Below, one piece after another: positions 34,540-44,775 of a DNA stretch of 64,000 bases. The notes beneath the pieces were generated by a model. It did not search any database. It was given only the letters and a program-made list of their open reading frames with translations, and had not been told where the DNA came from. This DNA is from Bradyrhizobium sp. WSM1417 (GTDB taxonomy: Bacteria > Pseudomonadota > Alphaproteobacteria > Rhizobiales > Xanthobacteraceae): positions 7,551,831 through 7,615,830 of the forward strand of contig NZ_KI911783.1 of NCBI RefSeq assembly GCF_000515415.1. Reading direction: 5' to 3'. The position numbers were made by a program, and so were the translations under genes. How positions within the stretch are numbered: position 1 is the first letter of the stretch; each line of letters starts with the position of its first letter.

Positions 34540-35277
34540 TCAGTATTTGAGAAGAATCGGACCGCCGAACTTATAGTTGAGCCGCGCAGTCATAAGGTCG
34601 AAATCCTGGCGGATGCGATCGGTCCCACCAGCGGGCGCGGCGAAGTTCACCGCCGCGGGCTGCATGAATAAATGATCGTACTCGAAGCCAAGCGACCAGT
34701 TCGGCGCGAAACCGTACTCGATGCCGGCTCCTAACGCGCCGCCCCAAAGAACGTGCTCGCTGTTCCCAAGCGGCGCGCCCGTGAGGTTCGAGCTGATCTG
34801 ATAGGTGTTGCTCGTCACTGCGCCGCCGCCTTTGGCATAAAGCAGTACGTTATCGAAGGCATAGCCGATTTGCCCCGTGACGAGACCGAACGCATCAACC
34901 TTGGTGTGGTTGACATCCGAAAACGCGACGATGACATTCGAGCCGGTCAAATCAGCCCAGTTTCCCTGGCCTTCAACACCAAGCACGATCTGGCCCATCT
35001 GCCATCGATAGCCGATCTGGCCACCAACGGTCACGCCGGTCGCATCATGACAGCCCTCGGGCGTGCCGCCATTGAAAGCCCAGCAATTCGAGCTTGAGCC
35101 CAATCCACCGTTCATACCGAGATAGTAGCCGCTCCAGTCGTAGATTGCAGCGGCGACACGCTGCGGAGCTATGGTGTAGAGAGGCTGGACGGGCTGTGCA
35201 GCCAGATCCGCGCCAAATGCGGGCGCCACCGCGTCAAGCGCCACAATGCTCACAGTCGCGAGCAACAAGTTCTTCAT
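34540..35277 (-). CDS. Outer-membrane beta-barrel porin (RopB/Omp25-like)
   Basis: A 245-residue outer-membrane protein. It has a signal peptide KNLLLATVSIVALDAVAPAF ending at AFGADLA, then an eight-stranded barrel pattern with alternating Gly and aromatic residues: DWSGYYLGMNGGLG, VTVGGQIGYRWQMGQIVLGV, LVTGQIGYAFDNVLLYAKGG, LGAGIEYGFAPNWSLGFEYD, and the terminal strand LMTARLNYKFGGPILLKY. The start at ATG 35277 gives the best signal peptide; an in-frame ATG at 35289 is possible. Proteins of this group dominate rhizobial outer membranes. Intact, single gene. Confidence 0.88.
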   Translation of the reverse strand: MKNLLLATVSIVALDAVAPAFGADLAAQPVQPLYTIAPQRVAAAIYDWSGYYLGMNGGLGSSSNCWAFNGGTPEGCHDATGVTVGGQIGYRWQMGQIVLGVEGQGNWADLTGSNVIVAFSDVNHTKVDAFGLVTGQIGYAFDNVLLYAKGGGAVTSNTYQISSNLTGAPLGNSEHVLWGGALGAGIEYGFAPNWSLGFEYDHLFMQPAAVNFAAPAGGTDRIRQDFDLMTARLNYKFGGPILLKY

Positions 35278-35658
35278 TTCTACTCTCATGTCCCTTGAGT
35301 GCCCCGAGCCCCGTGCGTCTTAACAACGTCCGCGCGAATTGCTGTAACTGCATCGCAACATTTGCGCCGAAAGAAATGCGTGAACCGAACGCTGCGTCAG
35401 GTTGCTACGTTGCAGATCATCTCCAACTGCCTCGCAAGGCTCCTGCGGGTGCGAGCGTAGATTGCGTGGGCGTGAGCAAGAGCGGGCTGCTGATCTCAGC
35501 GGAATAAGCGCACGGCAACCCGAGCGCAAGAGCTTTAGATTGTTCGCAATCGCTCGAGCATAGCTACTTCAAGGTCCATGAAATACTAATTTCGCCACCT
35601 CGCGTGCCGCTATCGCTGCGGTGACGCGGAGCGCGAAAGCTTTAGCGTCGGCAAGATT
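35278..35658. other. Upstream region of the porin gene
   Basis: About 380 bases with no supportable gene. It presumably contains the porin promoter, but no clear box was found. Confidence 0.4.
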
Positions 35659-35990
35659 TGATCTTCCCCCGAAAAAGTGGACGGGTTTAAGCAGCTTTTA
35701 GCTCCATTTCGATCGGGGCGATATATCCGATGGCGGAATGGAGCCTTGTTCGGTTGTACAACGAGGTTTGAGAACGCCCACAGGACCGTTCTTCGCGAAG
35801 TTCTTTATCGGCATCATCCTTGGTTTGGTTGCCGAGTTTGCGTTCATGGGACCGTCGACAGGGCTGGCGAGGGCGCCTTCCGCTGCACGCTGGATGGATC
35901 GCAAGCAGATCGTTGGCTGGAGGTTCCAGCATGGATGTTCGACCGAACGGCATGCCCTGAGGCGGAGCTTTTGGCAGCTCGGCCATTTGT
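35659..35990 (-). pseudogene. IS3-family transposase 3' remnant
   Basis: The minus-strand C-terminus YNRTRLHSAIGYIAPIEMEL followed by a stop is typical of IS3 orfB. TGATCTTCCCCCGAAAAAGT at 35659 resembles an IS3 terminal repeat. Upstream coding sequence is scrambled. Confidence 0.7.
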
Positions 35991-36115
35991 CAGCATAACC
36001 GCATTTGCCGCGCTTTCTGCGCTTCTCGATCCGGCGTTGATGGATCGAACGCCATCAGCTGCCCTGCTTTCTAGCGCATCCAGAGCCTCTCACGACCAGA
36101 ATCGGGGAGAGACCC
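35991..36115. other. Junction, nothing seen
   Basis: Short stretch between the IS3 remnant and the recombinase unit with no recognisable feature. Confidence 0.4.
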
Positions 36116-36355
36116 ATGTCACGGCAGACGGCAATGCCAGGGAGCGGATACCGACACAATCGACAACCGCGGCCGCAGCAGCAGATGGATCTGTTCGGGA
36201 GCGGCCTGTCGAACGGCGCCATCGGCGCACCAGCATGGCTGGAGCTGCCGGCGGAAGCCCGGGCGGCCCTCACAAGCCTGATGACGCAGTTGATCCTCGA
36301 CCATGCTGCGATGACAGCGACGCCGCCCGCGATGGGGGGCGATCATGATCTCTGA
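36116..36355 (+). CDS. Small protein preceding the serine recombinase
   Basis: A 79-residue protein (QQQMDLFGSGLSNGAIGAPA, later LPAEARAALTSLMTQLILDH). Its stop overlaps the recombinase start, so the two are translationally coupled. Small genes of this type precede large serine recombinases in rhizobial mobile elements. Function unknown. Confidence 0.55.
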   Translation: MSRQTAMPGSGYRHNRQPRPQQQMDLFGSGLSNGAIGAPAWLELPAEARAALTSLMTQLILDHAAMTATPPAMGGDHDL

Positions 36356-37745
36356 CAAGGTCAGGCCTCATCATCTGGAGCGTAAGGCGATTCTTTACGT
36401 GCGCCAATCCTCGGCACATCAGGTGTTGCACAATCGCGAGAGCAGCGCGTTGCAATACGCCATGCGGGACCGACTGACGGCGCTCGGTTGGTCTGAGATC
36501 GAAGTGATCGATGATGATCTCGGTCGTTCAGCCGCCGGCGGCGTGCAACGCGCCGGTTTCGAGCGAATGGTAGCGGAGGTTTGCCTCGGTAAGGTTGGTG
36601 CGGTTTGCGCCCGTGAGGTCTCGCGCTTCGCCCGCAACAGCCGGGATTGGCAGCAACTCATCGAGATGTGCCGCGTGGTCGATACCGTTTTGGTCGATCA
36701 GGAGACCATCTATGCGCCGAGGCACACGGCAACGACCGCCTGCTGCTCGGGCTCAAGGGCAGCCTCAACGAGTGCGAGCTGGATCTGTTGCGCCAGCGCC
36801 CGCTTTCGGCCCGCTACGAGAAGGCGCGCCGGGGCGAGTTGGTTGTGGCGGCGCCCGTCGGCTTCGTGAAGGCCGGTGACCGCTATGAGAAAGATCCGGA
36901 TCGGCGCGTCTAGGAAGCGATCCAGTTGGCGTTCGACAAGGTCGAGGAACTGGGCAGTGCCCGACAAGCGCTCTCTGCTGGCTCCACGAGTACAATCTCG
37001 ATCTGCCGGTGAAGCAGCCCAATGGCGACACAGCCTGGCGGCGACCGAGTTACTCCGCCATCCACCGGATCATTGAGAACCCGGTCTACGGCGGCGCCTA
37101 TGCCTATGGTAAGACGGCTGTGGCGGCGGGATACAGCGCTGAGGGCGTGAGCGTGAAGATCCGCCGCAAGACGCGGAACGAATGGCTGGCGCTGAAGCCC
37201 ACACCCACGACGGATATGTGAGCTGGAATAGGTTCGAGGCGATCCGCACCATGGTCAGCAGCAACGTTCCCACCGGTCGGCATCACGGCGCACCCAAGCA
37301 TGGTGACGCGCTGCTGGCCGCTCTGATCCGGTGCAAGCGCTGCGGCCGCAAGCTCACACTCCGCTACTCCGGCATGAGGCACCATATCCCACGCTACAGC
37401 TGCAGCCGCGCCTGGATGGACAATGGCGGTCCTCACTGCATCGCCTTCGGCGGATTGCGTGTCGATGATGCAATCGAGGAAGCACTGCTTGGCTTCCTCG
37501 GTCCGGGCGCTATCGCCGCTGCAACCGCTGCCGCCAGGGAAGCCGGAGAACGACGGGATCAGGTGCGCGATGCGCTCAGTTGCGATCTGGAAGCGGCGCG
37601 CTATGCCGCAGACCGGGCTTTCCGGCAACACGATGCCGCTGACCCCGCGAACCGGTTGGTGGCGAGTGAGCTGCAAGCGCGCTGGAACAGGGCACTCGCT
37701 CACGCGGCGGAGCACCGAAATGCCTCGCCCAGAGCATCGATCAGC
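36345..37745 (+). pseudogene. Large serine recombinase, decayed
   Basis: The N-terminal catalytic domain is clear: KAILYVRQSSAHQVLHNRES with the nucleophile Ser context, then AVCAREVSRFARNSRDWQQL. After a frameshift near 36720 it continues RLLLGLKGSLNECELDLLRQ and stops at TAG 36911-36913. Later parts in two frames hold the recombinase domain (SAIHRIIENPVYGGAYAYGK) and the zinc ribbon (ALIRCKRCGRKLTLRYSGM). At least three frameshifts plus one stop. It would have excised or integrated an element; now inactive. Confidence 0.8.
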
Positions 37746-37917
37746 TTGGGATGTTCGATGCCAACGTTAGCCTCCGCGGCAGAAGGGCTGCCACATAATT
37801 TCCTCGTTCGTTCGGTCGGTCGGCCAAACATACATGTCTCGAAGCCATCGGTGTGCAGATCACGGCATCATTTCCATACTGCTCCGAAGAAAGAGTGCCA
37901 ACCGAGTTGCTCGGTGA

Positions 37918-38444
37918 TCAGAACCAGGAATCCACCAGGTGAACAAGCTGGGAGCCCGCTGTATAGAAGGCTTCCTGCGCTGCACGAAAACGCTGGCGTT
38001 CGACGACAGTGACCCGCAACGGCAGATCGTTCTCAGCGATCTGCCCCAATATGTACGAAGCCAAAACGCTGCCAAACACTGTGCCTGGTGCGATTCCGCG
38101 GGCCGTTATAACCACTGAAACCGATGACGTTGCGGTCCAGCTTGTGAAGCGGAGCAAATTGTCCGAGGTCATTCCAATCATGCCAAACCAGCCGGTTTCA
38201 AACTGGACGCCCCGAAGTCCTGGAAAAGGCTTGCGCAACGATCTTTGGGCCCGGGCCCGGTGAATAGAACGTCCGATCCGTTCAAGCGCGCCAACACTGC
38301 CAAACACGAGTCGCCCGGAGCGCTCGAGGCGAAATGAAGAGAGGACCTCTCGAGTGTCCCACGCGCCCTGCCGCTCAGGCAGGATCGCGCTTCTCAGATC
38401 GTCGGGCAGCGAAGCGTGGCAAAGTTGAAATAGGGCAGTTGAGT
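37918..38444 (-). pseudogene. FAD-dependent oxidoreductase (DAO family), C-terminal part
   Basis: The 3' half of the gene whose 5' half is at 40977-41729. It reads LPDDLRSAILPERQGAWDTR, LSSFRLERSGRLVFGSVGAL, GWFGMIGMTSDNLLRF and ARGIAPGTVFGSVLASYIL, as in glycine/D-amino-acid oxidase-like enzymes. Frameshifts are seen near 38390-38440 and 38120 (HKLDRNVIGFSGYNG is in another frame). The gene is cut by IS66 no. 2. Confidence 0.75.
38437..38444 (+). repeat. 8-bp target-site duplication, left copy (IS66 no. 2)
   Basis: AGTTGAGT; the identical copy is at 40977-40984. Confidence 0.9.
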
Positions 38445-38464
38445 GTAAGCGCTTAGCCGCAACC

Positions 38465-40054
38465 CTATTGAGGCTGGCTTGACGTTTTGCGGAATCGCCA
38501 CGGCATGAGGTCTTTGATGCGGCTATGGGGATGGCCGTCGATGATCGTCTCGAGTGTTTCGGCGATGTAGGCGGCCGGGTTGACGTCGTTGAGCTTGCAG
38601 GTGGCGACGATCGAGGCGAGCAAGGCCCAGTTTTCGGCTCCGACCTCATGACCGGCGAAGAGCGCATTTTTTCTGGTCAGGCAGACTGGCCGGATGGCGT
38701 TCTCGACAGGGTTCGTGTCGAGCTCGAGGCGCCCGTCTTCGAGGAAGCGGGTCAGACCTTGCCAATGATTGAGCGCGTAGCGGATGTCCTCGGCGAGCGT
38801 CGAACCGCTGGAGATCATCGACAGCTGCTTCTCGAACCACATTTTCAAAGCGGCGACGAGAGCCAACGAATGCTCCTTTCGTGCGGCGAGCCGGATGTCC
38901 GGCGATGCACCGCGCACCATGGCTTCGATGGCGTAAAGCTGTGCGATGTGCCGAATGGCGGCCTCGGCGATCGGCGATTTGCTATTGCGGGCCAATTTGA
39001 CGAAGCGTCGGCGCAAGTGGCTCCAGCAATGCACGAGCGTCCAAGGCCCTTGCAGTCGAGCGACTTCGGTCAGTCGATCATAACCGTCATAGGCATCGCA
39101 TTGCAGGAAGCGTCCGCCAAAGCCATCCAGGAATTGCTCAGCGAAGGCACCGCTGCGACTGGGGGCATATCGGAACAGCACGATCGGCGGACTTGGGCCG
39201 CTGTGGCCGCGGTCGTCTGAGGCAATCGCCCAGAAGTAGCCTTTCTTCGTTTGGCCGCGCCCCGGATCGAGTACCGGCGCCTTGGTCTCGTCCATGAACA
39301 GCCGATCCGCCATGGCCAGGTGGTGGCGCATGTGTTCCGCGATGGGCTGAAGATGGAAGCAGGCGCGGCCGGACCAGTTGCCCAGTGTCGCCCGATCAAG
39401 CCGGATGCCCTGGCGCGCATAGATCTCGGCCTGACGGTAAAATGGCGTATGGTCGCCAAATTTGGAGACGATCACATGCGCGATGGCCGCTTCGGTCGGC
39501 AGCCCGCCGGGCACGACGTGCTCCGGTGCGTGCGCCTGCACGACGGGGCCGGAGCAGCGGCGACAGATGTATTTTGGGCGGCGTGTGACCAGCACGCGCC
39601 ATTGCGCCGGGATCACGTCGAGGCGCTGGCTGACGTCCTCGCCGATCTTCGTCATGGCGCCGCAACCGCACGGGCAAAGCGTACTCGCAGGCTCGATGAT
39701 CCGTTCCACCCGCGGCAAATGGGCAGGCAGGCAGCCGCGATTGCGATGAGAACCTTGATCCGGCGCGCTCCGCGATCGGCCCTTGATCACAGCCTCGGCT
39801 CTCTCCTGCGCCGCGTCCAGGATGCCTTGCGCGATCTCCACGTCTTCCAGCGGCAAGTGATACTGATCTGGCCGCAGCTTCTCGGACGTCGCGCCGAACT
39901 TCTCGCGTCGCAATTCGCCGAGAATGACCTCCAACCGACGCCGCGCCTCTTCCGACGTCGCCAGCGCCGCCTGATGTTCGCTCAAGGCCGCCTGCGTTTG
40001 CGCCAAAAGCGCTTTCAATTGTTCATTTTCGTCGCGCAGCGCCGCGATGCTCAT
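38465..40054 (-). CDS. tnpC: IS66 transposase TnpC (element 2)
   Basis: A 529-residue IS66 DDE transposase: coiled-coil start (LRDENEQLKALLAQTQAALS), zinc-binding CPCGCGAMTKIGEDVSQRLD and CRRCSG, catalytic segments LFMDETKAPVLDPGRGQTKK, LQCDAYDGYDRL and HCWSHLRRRFVKLA, and the C-terminal LDTNPVENAIRPVCLTRKNA. Full length. Confidence 0.95.
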   Translation of the reverse strand: MSIAALRDENEQLKALLAQTQAALSEHQAALATSEEARRRLEVILGELRREKFGATSEKLRPDQYHLPLEDVEIAQGILDAAQERAEAVIKGRSRSAPDQGSHRNRGCLPAHLPRVERIIEPASTLCPCGCGAMTKIGEDVSQRLDVIPAQWRVLVTRRPKYICRRCSGPVVQAHAPEHVVPGGLPTEAAIAHVIVSKFGDHTPFYRQAEIYARQGIRLDRATLGNWSGRACFHLQPIAEHMRHHLAMADRLFMDETKAPVLDPGRGQTKKGYFWAIASDDRGHSGPSPPIVLFRYAPSRSGAFAEQFLDGFGGRFLQCDAYDGYDRLTEVARLQGPWTLVHCWSHLRRRFVKLARNSKSPIAEAAIRHIAQLYAIEAMVRGASPDIRLAARKEHSLALVAALKMWFEKQLSMISSGSTLAEDIRYALNHWQGLTRFLEDGRLELDTNPVENAIRPVCLTRKNALFAGHEVGAENWALLASIVATCKLNDVNPAAYIAETLETIIDGHPHSRIKDLMPWRFRKTSSQPQ

Positions 40055-40123
40055 GCGCTATTTCGAGCACATCGCCGCCGCGCGTGCCACATTCAAAATA
40101 GCTGCCGAGTCATTCTGCCGCAG

Positions 40124-40477
40124 TTATCCAGCCGCCTGGGGACGCCGCGCTTCTTCCGGGCGGACCAACCTCCAATCCAGCCCCTCGAACAGGGCTGCGA
40201 ACATCGCCGGCGATATCCGTATCACGCCGTCTGCGATCGTTGGCCAAACGAACTTGCAACCTTCAAGACGCTTGTGCACCAACACCAGACCCGTTCGATC
40301 CCAGACCAAAATCTTGATCCGGTCCGCTCGTTTCGATCGGAACACGAAGGCTGCGCCGCTGAACGGGTCGAGACGAAGCATCTCCTGCACCTTCGCCGCA
40401 AGCCCATCGTGGCCACAGCGGAAGTCGATCGGCCGCGTCGCGATGTAAATCTTCAGATCGGCACCGGCCGCGATCAT
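40124..40477 (-). CDS. tnpB: IS66 accessory protein TnpB (element 2)
   Basis: A 117-residue IS66 Orf2 protein with IYIATRPIDFRCGHDGLAAK, FVFRSKRADRIKILVWDRTG and CKFVWPTIADGVIRI. ATG 40477 overlaps the tnpA stop by four bases, as is normal for IS66. Confidence 0.93.
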   Translation of the reverse strand: MIAAGADLKIYIATRPIDFRCGHDGLAAKVQEMLRLDPFSGAAFVFRSKRADRIKILVWDRTGLVLVHKRLEGCKFVWPTIADGVIRISPAMFAALFEGLDWRLVRPEEARRPQAAG

Positions 40478-40896
40478 CGTGACGCTCGCATCGCGCGGAT
40501 CACACGGGACAGCTGCTCGCCATCTATGGCTGTGTCCGTCCGCAGCACGACATCGCCGATCGAGATCTCGAGCTTGATCGCCGGAACCTGACGCTCCTCC
40601 AACGCACCTTCCACGACCAGCGGCGCGAATGTCGGCTGCGATGCCTCGCGCGGCGGCAACATGCCTCGCTGTCGAAACCGCCGCCGCCAATCGTAGATCT
40701 GCCAGCGCGTCGCTCCGTGCTTGCGCGCCACCTCGGACACCTGGGCACCGGGTAACAGACTCTCGGCGACGATCCGAGCTCTCTCGGCTTCCGAACGTAC
40801 GCGGCGCCCCGATGGTCCTTCAAGAACCTCCAGCCGGCTCACCGACCCCCTCGTTGAGCCGTCCAAATGGACGTCCTTTTTGCTGTCCAATCCCAT
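40474..40896 (-). CDS. tnpA: IS66 accessory protein TnpA (element 2)
   Basis: A 140-residue protein with a helix-turn-helix (SEAERARIVAESLLPGAQVS, then ARKHGATRWQIYDWRRRFRQ). First gene of the element, 80 bases inside its right end. Confidence 0.92.
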   Translation of the reverse strand: MGLDSKKDVHLDGSTRGSVSRLEVLEGPSGRRVRSEAERARIVAESLLPGAQVSEVARKHGATRWQIYDWRRRFRQRGMLPPREASQPTFAPLVVEGALEERQVPAIKLEISIGDVVLRTDTAIDGEQLSRVIRAMRASR

Positions 40897-40976
40897 CCCA
40901 AACCTCCGTCCAAGCCGGAGGCTTCTTTCGCACGTTCATTCGAATTCTGAAGCAAGGGTATCGGCTTCGCGCTTAC

Positions 40977-40984
40977 AGTTGAGT
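40977..40984 (+). repeat. 8-bp target-site duplication, right copy (IS66 no. 2)
   Basis: AGTTGAGT, identical to 38437-38444. Confidence 0.9.
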
Positions 40985-41729
40985 CTGTTCCTGCCGTACC
41001 TCAGACCAAAGTCCTTTGCCATAAGCATCCGTTGCGACGACTACCCAAGTCGGCCTCTACAGATCCGCTTTCCGTGCTGATTCTCCAGCGCAACCCGTTG
41101 TGCTGCGCCGTGACAGCCTCGCTTTGCGTAAATATCCTGGCTCCCATCGCAAGCGCGGCCCGCGCCAACCCTCGCACACAGGCCAATGGCTGTATGGTGC
41201 CGGCGCGCTTATCGAGCAGCGCGCCGGTGTAGTCGCCACCACCTACTTTGCTGCGTGTTGCCTCCGCATTTAGCACTAAGACGGGCGCTCCACGCTTCTG
41301 CCACTGTTCGGCACGGGCCTCAATACGTCCGACCGCACAATGCAAGGTGCCGGCACGTTCCACTTCACATTCGATGTCGTGCTTTTCGATGAGCTCGAAC
41401 ACCGTCTGCGGTCCGCGGCCGAGTTGTTCAAGCAACCGTTCTCCAAAGGGCGCGTCGAGCGTGTCCGGAAGTGCGTCAGGCATGAGCCACATACCCGCAT
41501 TCACGAGCCCGACGTTCTGCCCGGAGCCTCCGAATCCTATTTCAGACGCCTCCAAAAGCGCGACATGCGCTCCTCCTTCAGCAAGATGGAGGGCCGCCGA
41601 CAATCCGGTATATCCACCGCCAATCACGACGATATCCGCCGCAGTGTCAGCGGTAAGCGGAGCAGTTTCTGGTGCTGGTGGCGCAGCGACCACAGTCCGT
41701 GTGATCGTCGATTGTTTCGCATCCGCCAA
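40977..41729 (-). pseudogene. FAD-dependent oxidoreductase (DAO family), N-terminal part
   Basis: Start TTG 41729. The dinucleotide-binding motif DIVVIGGGYTGLSAALHLAE (about residues 32-51) is intact, followed by GFGGSGQNVGLVNAGMW, typical of DAO-family amine or amino-acid oxidases. A one-base insertion (GGG for GG) near 41051 shifts the frame; beyond it VVVATDAYGKGLWSEVRQEQ resumes in the right sense. IS66 no. 2 then interrupts the gene. The remainder lies at 37918-38444. Confidence 0.8.
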
Positions 41730-42422
41730 TCCCCTTACAACTAGCTTCTGGATCGACCCAAGGTCCAGCAGCTATCGCGAATACGGTAAGCTCTGGCGGA
41801 CCTCTCTAGTCTGCAAAACTGACGTGGCAGCGCCACACGGGCAAGCAAATCGCAGGCCAAAGGACAGTTCGTCAGCACCGCGAGGATGGGGGTGAGCTTC
41901 TAAGTTTTTGATCGCTCTTGAGGGGGCCCGCAGCACCCACGCGCGGTGGGCCGGAGCCTCCGACTGCACGAACCAAGACCAAGCCTCAGCTCATTGACGC
42001 TTGCCGTGGAACGCGCCTCCTGTGCGAGACAATGGTCCAAAAGGGCAGTATCCGCCCGGCTCGGCGGCAATGTAGTCCTCCCACATCTAACGGATTGTGG
42101 GTGCCCACACCTCCCATAAGCCTCCAGCCAGGCAACGATGTTTCGCCTGTATTTTGGTTTCCTGCACTCATCTATGTGAACGGAAACGGCCACATGTCCC
42201 CAGCGGACTTCGCCTTGGGAACGCCAGGGCCACGCCCTCCAATCCCAGTGGCAAACGGGTTACCACAAAGCAGTCGGGACTGTGCCGGGCCAGCTTATTG
42301 GTGATTGATGCCTCAGTGTCTATGTTGCCTCTCACCGTTGCATAGCGCGTGACCGTGGTACGGTTGGTCTCTGCAAGGTCACGCCATTGTGGGCCTACCA
42401 ATGCGACTCTGGAGGGGACGAT
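41730..42422. other. Gene-poor stretch before the thioesterase
   Basis: About 690 bases without a gene I can support. Possible short transposase-like trace on the plus strand near 42170-42215 (NGNGHMSPADF). GGAGGGG at 42412-42418 is the ribosome-binding site of the next gene. Confidence 0.35.
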
Positions 42423-42884
42423 TTGACCGATCTTGACGGCGAAATCCGGGACGGCGGGCACCACATGCAAGTCCGCGTTTATTTTGAGGACACAGATTTC
42501 AGCCAGATCGTATATCACGCGAACTATCTACGCTTCATGGAGCGCGGCCGAACGAACTACCTTCGGCTTTTGGGGACAGATCATCGCAGGTTGTTCGAGG
42601 CTAGCGGCGAGGAGCTGAGCGGCTTCGCCTTCGTGGTGCGTTCTATGAAACTGGACTTCTTCAAACCTGCCTATATGGATGATGTGATTGATGTGATCAC
42701 GGCTCCTGAGGAGGTGAAGGGGGCATCGATCGCGCTACACCAACAGTGCAGGCGTGGAGCCGACTTGCTAGTCCAGGCGCGTGTGCGTGTGGCCTTCGTC
42801 TCGGCTGGCAAAGCTCAACGCATCCCCAAGAGCCTGAGGGATGCCATGGAAGCGAGCGTTAAGGGCGCTTTTCAGGCGGGCTGA
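42423..42884 (+). CDS. YbgC/FadM-type acyl-CoA thioesterase
   Basis: A 153-residue hot-dog-fold thioesterase that would hydrolyse acyl-CoA (YbgC-type). It has the family signature VYFEDTDFSQIVYHANYLRF with the catalytic Asp, then ERGRTNYLRLLG. The start is taken as TTG 42423 because GGAGGGG lies five bases upstream; the frame is also open further 5'. In core genomes such genes lie with tol-pal; here it stands alone between remnants, so it is an accessory copy. Confidence 0.85.
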   Translation: MTDLDGEIRDGGHHMQVRVYFEDTDFSQIVYHANYLRFMERGRTNYLRLLGTDHRRLFEASGEELSGFAFVVRSMKLDFFKPAYMDDVIDVITAPEEVKGASIALHQQCRRGADLLVQARVRVAFVSAGKAQRIPKSLRDAMEASVKGAFQAG

Positions 42885-43351
42885 TATTTGGCTGTGGAAA
42901 GACGCCCCAAGAATCGGCGCAGCCAGCTGAAAAACGGCTTTCGCGTCCGTCGCCTGTGCAATAAGGCGCGCAATTCCGTCCAGCGTTTGCCGGACATTGA
43001 TTTGGCGTGACAGCCGCTGATAGCGGGCGATCTTGGCGTCGTAGGGATGCACTGCTCACACATGGCTTGCGCGCAGAGTCCTGTTCCCGCAACCACCGAC
43101 GCTTGCGATAGCAAGCCATCCAGAGCCCCCGGCTTCCGATATTGGGATCTCGGTCAAGGCCTTGGCCTTGTTCGTTCGCCTTGGTTGACGACGACACCAC
43201 CACTCCCTGAGCCGGCTGCAAAGGCGGCGAGAGCGTACCCGGCTGTGCGCTACGACAATTTCGTCGCGGCACTTGGGGCGGCTCCGCCAATGGCCGAAGC
43301 TGCGACAGGAGATCCCGGACAAGGAGGCCGAGCCGACGTGAGGGTAGGGGC
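42885..43351. other. Gene-poor stretch
   Basis: No supportable gene. Long frames exist on both strands but they are Arg/Ser/Pro-rich and lack start signals. Confidence 0.4.
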
Positions 43352-44055
43352 TTAAGAGTCCGATGATCGCTCACCGCGTGGACGAAAATCCAGCCGGGGC
43401 GGAGATTTAAGACCGCGCATCGCAAGCAGTTCCTGAGCAAGAACCGACAGCGCGCAGCCGATCTCTTCAACGCCCGGGGATGCATCGTTCTCAACATGGG
43501 CTGGAGAGAATGCGAGGACAGGAGTCCCAGAGACGATCATTGTCCGGACTCAAACTCGGGTGTGAAGATCCTTGGGCAGCGTCCGATTGGGGCATGGCAC
43601 TCAACGTCAGCCGCCGGTAATCACCCTTCTTGCAGACCTTCAGTACAAAGGCTGGTGTGAAATCTCGGATCCTCTGTTTGACCCCCATAACCCAATCAGG
43701 GCTGCCTTGCGCACCCCAGGCACACTCATAGCGGATTTCGTTGTACCCGTCGGTTCCTTCCAACGCGAGAAATGCAGCAAGCCTTGCAAGGAGCGGATCA
43801 TCGGCTTGCTCGGTTGCGAGGAAAAGATCGTCACCAAATCGCTCAAGAACCCGTCGCGTGACCCGAATATTCGGAATCACAGTGTCGGTATCGTCGTGGC
43901 CTGCGGCAAATTGCGTCCGAAATAGCCTCAATCATGATCCCTTCGCTCCGGTCCGCGACGGCTTCATAAAAGTCGAGCGGCGGGATCGGAATTCCGTGGC
44001 TCGACAACTTGCTAGCTGTCGCGAACACGACTCGCGGAGCAATCCTAGCCGCCAT
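43352..44055 (-). pseudogene. Frameshifted hypothetical protein
   Basis: ATG 44055 opens a plausible protein (AARIAPRVVFATASKLSSHG, then IPPLDFYEAVADRSEGIMIE). Near 43915 the frame changes to FRTQFAAGHDDTDTVIPNIR, then RFGDDLFLATEQADDPLLAR and RYECAWGAQGSPDWVMGVKQ. A second change near 43540 leads to IVSGTPVLAFSPAHVEND and a stop at 43352. Family unknown; about 230 residues if repaired. Confidence 0.4.
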
Positions 44056-44775
44056 CCGCGGTGTGGGTTGAGGGCCCGCTTATTGTCGCGCGTGCCGAAC
44101 GACCAGATTCTAGATCCCTGATTTGACCTGATATTCCTACATCTAGTTGGCCTAAACTGTCGACGGAAAATTAGGTTCGGACCTGCTCGATGGACCACCA
44201 CATCGCAGGACGGACACTAGCGGACATTCAACGGCGCAGGTAGGTATGTCGCCCCCTGGCCGAGTATGTGGATATCGCGCGTTTCCTTTGTCCAAACAGG
44301 CCAGGCCTGGAAACAAGATGGCCACTCGCCGGGAGACCATGCATGGAGGAAACTCGAAACAGGCCTGTAAACCAGCACTACGTGCCATAGTGCTACCTGC
44401 GCCAGTTCGCCATGAGCATGGGAAGGCTCACCACGTATCCGTCTTCGATCGCAAGAAGGCCCGGAGCTATAAGAACAACACCCAGGATGTGGCATGCCTG
44501 AACTACTTCAATCGCATCCAGCTCGACGGTATGGATCCGGACGCGCTCGAGGCGGCATTGCGCAAGATTCCAGTGAGTTGATCCTCGACGTTTCCTGCCT
44601 AACTCGGCTTGATGTTGTTATCGTTGGACATGGCATATCGCTCCTTCGGTGGAGAAGTGGAGGCCTCAAGCACCCCCCGATATGCCGCCTTCCCGATTCC
44701 CGCCGTGGCCAACTTTCAGCGATAGCTCGCGGGCGGAAACATGACCGGCTATTCCCAGGAGATCGATCATCTGCT
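44056..44775. other. Gene-poor stretch
   Basis: Nothing firm. A plus-strand trace ending at 44581 (SYKNNTQDVACLNYFNRIQL, then DALEAALRKIP) may be the tail of a lost gene. Confidence 0.35.

Larger units (their letters stand above)
38445..40976 (-). mobile_element. Complete IS66-family element no. 2, inserted in an oxidoreductase gene
   Basis: A 2,532-bp element. Inverted ends: GTAAGCGCTTAGCCGCAACC at the left and GTAAGCGCGAAGCCGATACC read inward from the right. A perfect AGTTGAGT duplication flanks it. It carries tnpA, tnpB and tnpC, all open, and differs in sequence from element no. 1. It splits the DAO-family gene between about codon 245 and the following part. Confidence 0.92.

Noticed and set aside
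37918..38667. A single minus-strand gene running from IS66 into the oxidoreductase fragment
   Set aside because: The first part is an out-of-frame piece of TnpC; the frame just happens to stay open across the IS end.
42859..43497. 212-codon minus-strand frame
   Set aside because: Arg/Ser/Pro-rich composition, no start signal and no family; probably a chance open frame.
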